Source: Plumapathes pennacea
Lineage: Eukaryota > Cnidaria > Anthozoa > Antipatharia > Myriopathidae
Length of the DNA stretch: 64,000 nt
Assembly: GCA_964036295.1 (NCBI GenBank)
Contig: OZ038468.1
Span: 1,177,501-1,241,500 of the forward strand
Reading direction: 5' to 3'
In this document: piece after piece, positions 54,067-64,000 of the stretch
Layout of the letters: each line of letters opens with the position of its first letter
How positions within the stretch are numbered: the stretch's first letter is position 1
Translations under genes and position numbers: made by a program
The notes under the pieces: generated by a model
Databases searched by the model: none
Seen by the model: only the letters and a program-made list of their open reading frames with translations
Told to the model about the DNA's origin: nothing

Positions 54067-57000
54067 AATTGAAAACTCTAGAAACTTTCAGGAAACCTTC
54101 CTTGGACTATAAGAAGACTTTTTGCAATAAATTTGCTTTATCTATCTTCATCCGTTGGCGAGATATAGCAGTTTGACCTGGTTCCTTTCCCCGAAAGGTG
54201 TGATGAATTAATTAGTGCAATATTTGCTCTAAATTGCTCCAATTTCTTCCGACGCGCGCGCTAAAAGTTTACAAAAACTATGCAAACTCTGTCGGCATAG
54301 TCCCAGGAACGTTTCCTGAAAGTTTCATGCGATTCTGAGATGGTCGAAAAATGTTGCAATTTTGACAAAATACTAAGGCTATAGCACAGGGTTTTTTGCC
54401 GATTTTGGCCAAAAATTGAAAACTCTTGAAACTTTCAGGAAACCTTCCTTGGACTATAAGAAGACATTTTGCAATACATTTGCTTTATCTATCTTCATCC
54501 GTTGGCGAGATATAGCAGTTTGACTTGGCTCCTTTTCCCGAAAGGTGTGATGAATTAATTAGTGCAAAATTTGTTCTAATTTGCTGCAATTTTTCCCAGC
54601 GCGCGTACTAAAAGTTTACAAAAACTATGCAAACTCTGTCGGCATAGTCCCAGGAACGTTTCCTGAAAGTTTCATGCGATTCTGAGATGGTCGGAAAATG
54701 TTGGAATTTTGACAAAATACTAAGGCTATAGCACAGGGTTTTTTGCCGATTTTGGCCAAAAATTGAAAACTCTTGAAACTTTCAGGAAACCTTCCTTGGA
54801 CTATAAGAAGACATTTTGCAATACATTTGCTTTATCTATCTTTATCCGTTGGCGAGATATAGCAGTTTGACTTGGCTCCTTTCCCCGAAAGGTGTGATGA
54901 ATTAATTAGTGCAATATTTGTTCTAATTTGCTCCAATTTCTCCCTACGCGCGCGCTAAAAGTTTACAAAAACTATGCACACTTTGTCGGCATAGTCCCAG
55001 GAACGTTTCCTGAAAGTTTCATGCGATTCTGAGATGGTCGAAAAATGTTGGAATTTTGACAAAATACTAAGGCTATAGCACAGGGTTTTTTGCCGATTTT
55101 GGCCAAAAATTGAAAACTCTTGAAACTTTCAGGAAACCTTCCTTGGACTATAAGAAGACTTTTTGCAATACATTTCCATCATCTATCTTTATCCGTTGGC
55201 GAGATATAGCAGTTTGACTTGGCTCCTTTCCCCGAAAGGTGTGATGAATTAATTAGTGCAATATTTGCTCTAATTTGCTCCAATTTCTCCCGACGCGCGC
55301 GCTAAAAGTTTACAAAAACTATGCAAACTCTGTCGGCATAGTCTCAGGAACGTTTCCTGAAAGTTTCATGCGATTCCGAGATGGTCGAAAAATGTTGGTA
55401 TTTTGACAAAATACTAAGGCTATAGCACAGGGTTTTTTGCCGATTTTGGCCAAAAATTGAAAACTCTTGAAACTTTCAGGAAACCTTCCTTGGACTATAA
55501 GAAGACATTTTGCAATACATTTGCTTTATCTATCTTTATCCGTTGGCGAGATATAGCAGTTTGACTTGGCTCCTTTCCCCGAAAGGTGTGATGAATTAAT
55601 TAGTGCAATATTTGTTCTAATTTGCTCCAATTTCTCCCTACGCGCGCGCTAAAAGTTTACAAAAACTATGCACACTCTGTCGGCATAGTCCCAGGAACGT
55701 TTCCTGAAAGTTTCATGCGATTCTGAGATGGTCGAAAAATGTTGGAATTTTGACAAAATACTAAGGCTATAGCACAGGGTTTTTTGCCGATTTTGGCCAA
55801 AAATTGAAAACTCTTGAAACTTTCAGGAAACCTTCCTTGGACTATAAGAAGACTTTTTGCAATACATTTCCATCATCTATCTTTATCCGTTGGCGAGATA
55901 TAGCAGTTTGACTTGGCTCCTTTCCCCGAAAGGTGTGATGAATTAATTAGTGCAATATTTGCTCTAATTTGCTCCAATTTCTCCCGACGCGCGCGCTAAA
56001 AGTTTACAAAGACTATGCAAACTCTGTCGGCATAGTCTCAGGAACGTTTCCTGAAAGTTTCATGCGATTCTGAGATGGTCGAAAAATGTTGGTATTTTGA
56101 CAAAATACTAAGGCTATAGCACAGGGTTTTTTGCCGATTTTGGCCAAAAATTGAAAACTCTTGAAACTTTCAGGAAACCTTCCTTGGACTATAAGAAGAC
56201 TTTTTGCAATACATTTCCATCATCTATCTTTATCCGTTGGCGAGATATAGCAGTTTGACTTGTTTCCTTTCCCCGAAAGGTGTGATGAATTAATTAGTGC
56301 AATATTTGCTCTAAATTGCTCCAATTTCTTCCGACGCGCGCGCTAAAAGTTTACAAAAACTATGCAAACTCTGTCGGCATAGTCCCAGGAACGTTTCCTG
56401 AAAGTTTCATGCGATTCTGAGATGGTCGAAAAATGTTGCAATTTTGACAAAATACTAAGGCTATAGCACAGGGTTTTTTGCCGATTTTGGCCAAAAATTG
56501 AAAACTCTTGAAACTTTCAGGAAACCTTCCTTGGACTATAAGAAGACATTTTGCAATACATTTGCTTTATCTATCTTCATCCGTTGGCGAGATATAGCAG
56601 TTTGACTTGGCTCCTTTTCCCGAAAGGTGTGATGAATTAATTAGTGCAAAATTTGTTCTAATTTGCTGCAATTTTTCCCAGCGCGCGTACTAAAAGTTTA
56701 CAAAGACTATGCAAACTCTGTCGGCATAGTCCCAGGAACGTTTCCTGAAAGTTTCATGCGATTCTGAGATGGTCGAAAAATGTTGGTATTTTGACAAAAT
56801 ACTAAGGCTATAGCACAGGGTTTTTTGCCGATTTTGGCCAAAAATTGAAAACTCTTGAAACTTTCAGGAAACCTTCCTTGGACTATAAGAAGACTTTTTG
56901 CAATACATTTCCATCATCTATCTTTATCCGTTGGCGAGATATAGCAGTTTGACTTGGCTCCTTTCCCCGAAAGGTGTGATGAATTAATTAGTGCAATATT

Positions 57001-60000
57001 TGCTCTAATTTCCTCCAATTTCTCCCTACGCGCGCGCTAAAAGTTTACAAAAACTATGCAAACTCTGTCGGCATAGTCCCAGGAACGTTTCCTGAAAGTT
57101 TCATGCGATTCTGAGATGGTCGAAAAATGTTGGAATATTGACAAAATACTAAGGCTATAGCACAGGGTTTTTTGCCGATTTTGGCCAAAAATTGAAAACT
57201 CTTGAAACTTTCAGGAAACCTTCCTTGGACTATAAGAAGATTTTTTGCAATACATTTCCATCATCTATCTTTATCCGTTGGCGAGATATAGCAGTTTGAC
57301 TTGGCTCCTTTCCCCGAAAGGTGTGATGAATTAATTAGTGCAATATTTGCTCTAATTTGCTCCAATTTCTCCCGACGCGCGCGCAAAAAGTTTACAAAAA
57401 CTATGCAAACTCTGTCGGCATAGTCCCAGGAACGTTTCCTGAAAGTTTCATGCGATTCTGAGATGGTCGAAAAATGTTGCAATTTTGACAAAATACTAAG
57501 GCTATAGCACAGGGTTTTTTTGCCGATTTTGGCCAAAAATTGAAAACTCTTGAAACTTTCAGGAAACCTTCCTTGGACTATAAGAAGACATTTTGCAATA
57601 CATTTGCTTTATCTATCTTCATCCGTTGGCGAGATATAGCAGTTTGACTTGGCTCCTTTCCCCGAAAGGTGTGATGAATTAATTAGTGCAAAATTTGTTC
57701 TAATTTGCTGCAATTTTTCCCAGCGCGCGCGCTAAAAGTTTACAAAAACTATGCAAACTCTGTCGGCATAGTCCCAGGAACGTTTCCTGAAAGTTTCATG
57801 CGATTCTGAGATGGTCGAAAAATGTTGCAATTTTGACAAAATACTAAGGCTATAGCACAGGGTTTTTTGCCGATTTTGGCCAAAAATTGAAAACTTCTGA
57901 AACTTTCAGGAAACCTTCCTTGGACTATAAGAAGACATTTTGCAATACATTTGCTTTATCTATCTTCATCCGTTGGCGAGATATAGCAGTTTGACTTGGC
58001 TCCTTTTCCCGAAAGGTGTGATGAATTAATTAGTGCAAAATTTGTTCTAATTTGCTGCAATTTTTCCCAGCGCGCGTACTAAAAGTTTACAAAAACTATG
58101 CAAACTCTGTCGGCATAGTCCCAGGAACGTTTCCTGAAAGTTTCATGCGATTCTGAGATGGTCGGAAAATGTTGGAATTTTGACAAAATACTAAGGCTAT
58201 AGCACAGGGTTTTTTGCCGATTTTGGCCAAAAATTGAAAACTCTTGAAACTTTCAGGAAACCTTCCTTGGACTATAAGAAGACTATTTGCAATACATTTG
58301 CTTTATCAATCTTTATCCGTTGGCGAGATATAGCAGTTTGACTTGGCTCCTTTCCCCGAAAGGTGTGATGAATTAATTAGTGCAATATTTGTTCTAATTT
58401 GCTCCAATTTCTCCCTACGCGCGCGCTAAAAGTTTACAAAAACTATGCACACTCTGTCGGCATAGTCCCAGGAACGTTTCCTGAAAGTTTCATGCGATTC
58501 TGAGATGGTCGAAAAATGTTGGAATTTTGACAAAATACTAAGGCTATAGCACAGGGTTTTTTGCCGATTTTGGCCAAAAATTGAAAACTCTTGAAACTTT
58601 CAGGAAACCTTCCTTGGACTATAAGAAGACTTTTTGCAATACATTTCCATCATCTATCTTTATCCGTTGGCGAGATATAGCAGTTTGACTTGGCTCCTTT
58701 CCCCGAAAGGTGTGATGAATTAATTAGTGCAATATTTGTTCTAATTTGCTCCAATTTCTCCCGACGCGCGCGCTAAAAGTTTACAAAGACTATGCAAACT
58801 CTGTCGGCATAGTCTCAGGAACGTTTCCTGAAAGTTTCATGCGATTCTGAGATGGTCGAAAAATGTTGGTATTTTGACAAAATACTAAGGCTATAGCACA
58901 GGGTTTTTTGCCGATTTTGGCCAAAAATTGAAAACTCTTGAAACTTTCAGGAAACCTTCCTTGGACTATAAGAAGACATTTTGCAATACATTTGCTTTAT
59001 CTATCTTTATCCGTTGGCGAGATATAGCAGTTTGACTTGGCTCCTTTCCCCGAAAGGTGTGATGAATTAATTAGTGCAATATTTGTTCTAATTTGCTCCA
59101 ATTTCTCCCTACGCGCGCGCTAAAAGTTTACAAAAACTATGCACACTCTGTCGGCATAGTCCCAGGAACGTTTCCTGAAAGTTTCATGCGATTCTGAGAT
59201 GGTCGAAAAATGTTGGAATTTTGACAAAATACTAAGGCTATAGCACAGGGTTTTTTGCCGATTTTGGCCAAAAATTGAAAACTCTTGAAACTTTCAGGAA
59301 ACCTTCCTTGGACTATAAGAAGACTTTTTGCAATACATTTCCATCATCTATCTTTATCCGTTGGCGAGATATAGCAGTTTGACTTGGCTCCTTTCCCCGA
59401 AAGGTGTGATGAATTAATTAGTGCAATATTTGCTCTAATTTGCTCCAATTTCTCCCGACGCGCGCGCTAAAAGTTTACAAAGACTATGCAAACTCTGTCG
59501 GCATAGTCTCAGGAACGTTTCCTGAAAGTTTCATGCGATTCTGAGATGGTCGAAAAATGTTGGTATTTTGACAAAATACTAAGGCTATAGCACAGGGTTT
59601 TTTGCCGATTTTGGCCAAAAATTGAAAACTCTTGAAACTTTCAGGAAACCTTCCTTGGACTATAAGAAGACTTTTTGCAATACATTTCCATCATCTATCT
59701 TTATCCGTTGGCGAGATATAGCAGTTTGACTTGGCTCCTTTTCCCGAAAGGTGTGATGAATTAATTAGTGCAAAATTTGTTCTAATTTGCTGCAATTTTT
59801 CCCAGCGCGCGTACTAAAAGTTTACAAAAACTATGCAAACTCTGTCGGCATAGTCCCAGGAACGTTTCCTGAAAGTTTCATGCGATTCTGAGATGGTCGG
59901 AAAATGTTGGAATTTTGACAAAATACTAAGGCTATAGCACAGGGTTTTTTGCCGATTTTGGCCAAAAATTGAAAACTCTTGAAACTTTCAGGAAACCTTC

Positions 60001-62357
60001 CTTGGACTATAAGAAGACTATTTGCAATACATTTGCTTTATCTATCTTTATCCGTTGGCGAGATATAGCAGTTTGACTTGGCTCCTTTCCCCGAAAGGTG
60101 TGATGAATTAATTAGTGCAATATTTGTTCTAATTTGCTCCAATTTCTCCCTACGCGCGCGCTAAAAGTTTACAAAAACTATGCACACTCTGTCGGCATAG
60201 TCCCAGGAACGTTTCCTGAAAGTTTCATGCGATTCTGAGATGGTCGAAAAATGTTGGAATTTTGACAAAATACTAAGGCTATAGCACAGGGTTTTTTGCC
60301 GATTTTGGCCAAAAATTGAAAACTCTTGAAACTTTCAGGAAACCTTCCTTGGACTATAAGAAGACTTTTTGCAATACATTTCCATCATCTATCTTTATCC
60401 GTTGGCGAGATATAGCAGTTTGACTTGGTTCCTTTCCCCGAAAGGTGTGATGAATTAATTAGTGCAATATTTGCTCTAATTTCCTCCAATTGCTCCCGAC
60501 GCGCGCGCTAAAAGTTTACAAAAACTATGCAAACTCTGTCGGCATAGTCCCAGGAACGTTTCCTGAAAGTTTCATGCGATTCTGAGATGGTCGAAAAATG
60601 TTGGAATTTTGACAAAATACTAAGGCTATAGCACAGGGTTTTTTGCCGATTTTGGCCAAAAATTGAAAACTCTTGAAACTTTCAGGAAACCTTCCTTGGA
60701 CTATAAGAAGACTTTTTGCAATACATTTCCATCATCTATCTTTATCCGTTGGCGAGATATAGCAGTTTGACTTGGCTCCTTTCCCCGAAAGGTGTGATGA
60801 ATTAATTAGTGTAATATTTGCTCTAATTTGCTCCAATTTCTCCCGGCGCGCGCGCAAAAAGTTTACAAAAACTATGCAAACTCTGTCGGCATAGTCCCAG
60901 GAACGTTTCCTGAAAGTTTCATGCGATTCTGAGATGGTCGAAAAATGTTGGAATTTTGACAAAATACTAAGGCTATAGCACAGGGTTTTTTGCCGATTTT
61001 GGCCAAAAATTGAAAACTCTTGAAACTTTCAGGAAACCTTCCTTGGACTATAAGAAGACTTTTTGCAATACATTTCCATCATCTATCTTTATCCGTTGGC
61101 GAGATATAGCAGTTTGACTTGGCTCCTTTCCCCGAAAGGTGTGATGAATTAATTAGTGCAATATTTGCTCTAATTTGCTCCAATTTCTCCCGACGCGCGC
61201 GCTAAAAGTTTACAAAAACTATGCAAACTCTATCGGCATAGTCCCAGGAACGTTTCCTGAAAGTTTCATGCGATTCTGAGATGGTCGAAGAATGTTGGAA
61301 TTTTGATAAAATACTAAGGCTATAGCACAGGGTTTTTTGCCGATTTTGGCCAAAAATTGAAAACTCTTGAAACTTTCAGGAAACCTTCCTTGGACTATAA
61401 GAAGACATTTTGCAATACATTTCCATCATCTATCTTTATCCGTTGGCGAGATATAGCAGTTTGACTTGGCTCCTTTCCCCGAAAGGTGTGATGAATTAAT
61501 TAGTGCAATATTTGCTCTAATTTGCTCCAATTTCTCCCGACGCGCGCGCTAAAAGTTTACAAAAAGTATGCAAACTCTGTCGGCATAGTCCCAGGAACGT
61601 TTCCTGAAAGTTTCATGCGATTCTGAGATGGTCGAAAAATGTTGGAATTTTGACAAAATACTAAGGCTATAGCACAGGGTTTTTTTGCCGATTTTGGCCA
61701 AAAATTGAAAACTCTTGAAACTTTCAGGAAACCTTCCTTGGACTATAAGAAGACTTTTTGCAATACATTTCCATCATCTATCTTTATCCGTTGGCAAGAT
61801 ATAGCAGTTTGACTTGGCTCCTTTCCCCGAAAGGTGTGATGAATTAATTAGTGCAATATTTGCTCTAATTTGCTCCAATTTCTCCCGACGCGCGCGCTAA
61901 AAGTTTACAAAAACTATGCAAACTCTGTCGGCATAGTTCCAGGAACGTTTCCTGAAAGTTTCATGCGATTCTGAGATGGTCGAAAAATGTTGGAATTTTG
62001 ACAAAATACTAAGGCTATAGCACAGGGTTTTTTGCCGATTTTGGCCAAAAATTGAAAACTCTTGAAACTTTCAGGAAACCTTCCTTGGACTATAAGAAGA
62101 CATTTTGCAATACATTTGCTTTATCTATCTTCATCCGTTGGCGAGATATAGCAGTTTGACTTGGCTCCTTTCCCCGAAAGGTGTGATGAATTAATTAGTG
62201 CAATATTTGCTCTAATTTGCTCCAATTTCTCCCGACGCGCGCGCTAAAAGTTTACAAAAAGTATGCAAACTCTGTCGGCATAGTCCCAGGAACGTTTCCC
62301 GAAAGTTTCATGCGATTCTGAGATGGTCGAAAAATGTTGGAATTTTGTCAAAATACT
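54067..62357 (+). repeat. Satellite, central array of about 24 units of 347-348 bp
   Basis: cacagggttttttgccg recurs every 347-348 bp (54384, 54732, 55079 and so on). Units are nearly identical and carry a few linked variants (for example cagcgcgcgtac near 54597, 56680, 58070 and 59805, spacings of 6, 4 and 5 units). Each unit holds inverted arms of gaaactttcaggaaac about 230 bp apart. No coding function is supported; open frames are artefacts. Confidence 0.97.
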
Positions 62358-63615
62358 AGCCGTAGTATTTTTTCAAAATTCGAACATTTTTCGACCATCT
62401 CAGAATCGCATGAAACCTTCAGGAAACGATCTCTGAACTATGCCGACAGAGTTTGCATAGTTTTTGTAACTTTTTGCCCTCGCGTCGTGAGAAATTAGAG
62501 CAAATTAAAGCAACTCATGCACTAATTAAAACATCACACCTTTCGGGGAAAGGAGCCAAACTTAAGCTGCTATATCTCGCTAACGGATGAAGATAATAAA
62601 GGAAATCTATTGCAAAAAGTGTTCTTACAGTCTCAGGAAGGTTTCCTAAAAGTTTCAAGAGTTTTTAATTTTTGGCCAAAATCGGCAAAAATCGCTGTGC
62701 TATAGTCTTAGTATTTTGTCAAAATCCGGTCACTTTTCGACCATCTCAGAATCGCATGAAACTTTCAGGAAATGTTGCTGGGACTATGCTGACGGTTTTT
62801 GCATAGTTTTTGTAAACTTTTAACCCGGGCGTCGTGATAAATTAAGGCAATTTAGAGCAAATCAAGCACTAATTAATTCATTACACCTTTTGAGGAAAGG
62901 AGCCTAGTTTTAGCTGCTATATCTCGCCAACGGATGAAGATAGATAAAGCAAATGTATTGCAAAAAGTCTTCTTATAGTCCCAGGAAAGTTTCCTGAAAG
63001 TTTCAAGAGTTTTCAATTTTTGGTCAAGCTCGGCTAAAAACCCTGTTCTATAGGCTTAGTATTTTGTCAAAATCCGGTCATTTTTCGACCATCTCAGAAT
63101 CGCATGAAACTTTCAGGAAATGTTTCTGAGACTATGCCGACGGTTTTTGCATAGTTTTTGGAAACCTTTAGGCCTCGCGGCGTGAGAAATTAGAACAAAT
63201 TTATAGGAAATCATGCACTAATTAAAACATCACACCTTTCGGGGAAAGGAGCTAAATTCAAGCTGCAAAATCTTGCCAACGGATGAAGATAAATAAAGCA
63301 AATGTATAGCAGAAAGTGTGCGTATAGTCTCTGGAAGGTTTCCTAAAAGTTTCAAAAGTTTTCAATTTTTGGCCAAAATCGGGAAAAAACCCTGTGTCTA
63401 TAGCCCTTGTATTTTGTCAAAATTCCAACATTTTTCGACCATCTCAGAATTGCATGAAACTTTCAGAAAATGTTCCTGGCATTATGCCGACTGTTTTTGC
63501 ATGGTTTTTATAAACTTTTAGGCCTCGCGTCGTGAGAAATTAGAGCAAATTAGAGCAAATCATGCAATACTTAAAACATCAGACCTTTCAAGCAAAGGAG
63601 CGAAATTTAAGCTGT
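62358..63615 (-). repeat. Satellite, diverged right arm (inverted, ~3.6 units)
   Basis: Orientation flips at a palindromic junction (caaaatactag / tagtattttttcaaaat). Unit landmarks lie near 62690, 63041 and 63390 (period about 350) and are diverged from the centre. Confidence 0.93.
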
Positions 63616-64000
63616 CTATTAATTCCCATACAATGTCCGCCTGTGTTGAATAGATGCCGCTCTCTCATGGCTCGACGTCCGCATTGATATTGTTCTTGCA
63701 GGAGTTCCGTGCAGTAATTCATGGTTTGGAGTGCTCTTTATAACCGTCGAAAACTGCCGTCGGTTTTCCAGTTAGCGCCGGTTTAACTCTGCGGCAAAGC
63801 AGGGCGTTTCCTTGACAACAAGAACCGATTAATCCTTCAAGCAACCACGTATGTTGTACTAAACATCCGTCCGAGGAAGACTTCCGTTTCATCTTCAAAC
63901 CAAGGCTTGTCGTTGCCTTTTTGCTCTCTTAGGCTGATCAGAGGGCTGCCTGGCTTTGCGCAGCACCTTGGAGGACTTCGTAAGTGGTGAGAGCCACTCG
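63616..64000. other. Nothing recognised
   Basis: Sequence past the satellite has ordinary composition. I see no splice-bounded exon, repeat match or RNA gene in it. Confidence 0.5.

Noticed and set aside
57261-57536. 91-codon minus-strand frame in the satellite
   Set aside because: It is a by-product of a repeat unit lacking stops by chance. Most neighbouring units break it.
53141-63615. CRISPR-like reading of the regular repeats
   Set aside because: The whole ~348-bp unit is repeated with no unique spacers, and the genome is eukaryotic.

Overview
The window looks like nuclear DNA of an anthozoan cnidarian, probably a stony coral. The evidence is split genes with GT-AG introns, dense short inverted-repeat transposons, microsatellites, a long satellite array, and a TRADD-N plus death-domain gene of a type I associate with cnidarians. 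The species cannot be named from sequence alone.

Layout. (1) About 0.9-14.4 kb, minus strand: a Na+/Ca2+ exchanger (NCX/SLC8) gene. I rebuilt 14 coding exons whose reading phases agree from end to end. The 5' signal-peptide exon and the last C-terminal exon were not found. (2) 14.4-20.5 kb: no gene recognised; MITE-like elements and tandem repeats. (3) 20.5-26.8 kb, minus strand: a complete seven-exon DUF885-family gene encoding a predicted membrane-anchored metallohydrolase of 749 aa, with an HEGVPGHH motif. (4) 27-37.2 kb: two diverged copies of a block of nearly 4 kb in direct orientation. (5) 37.7-50.8 kb, plus strand: a gene joining a four-helix, connexin-like membrane module, a TRADD-N-like domain and four tandem death-domain cassettes. 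The assembled frame is 744 codons plus a stop. (6) 53.1-63.6 kb: a satellite of ~348-bp units, with about 24 homogeneous copies in the middle and diverged copies in the opposite orientation on both sides.

The most interesting object is gene (5). Its membrane part has four predicted helices, three or four cysteines in each extracellular loop, and a second loop and fourth helix that read like a connexin. Downstream come a TRADD-N-like module and four 84-residue death-domain cassettes. Each cassette is a 230-bp exon plus a 22-bp exon and is phase 1 at both ends, so any number can be skipped or included without a frameshift. This suggests a channel- or scaffold-like receptor wired to death-domain signalling; the function is inference. 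The genes have no evident functional link to each other. The exchanger moves Ca2+ across the plasma membrane, and the DUF885 protein is probably an ectoenzyme or lumenal enzyme.

Exon borders were placed by eye from splice motifs, phase and homology. No alignment, RNA or database search was run.
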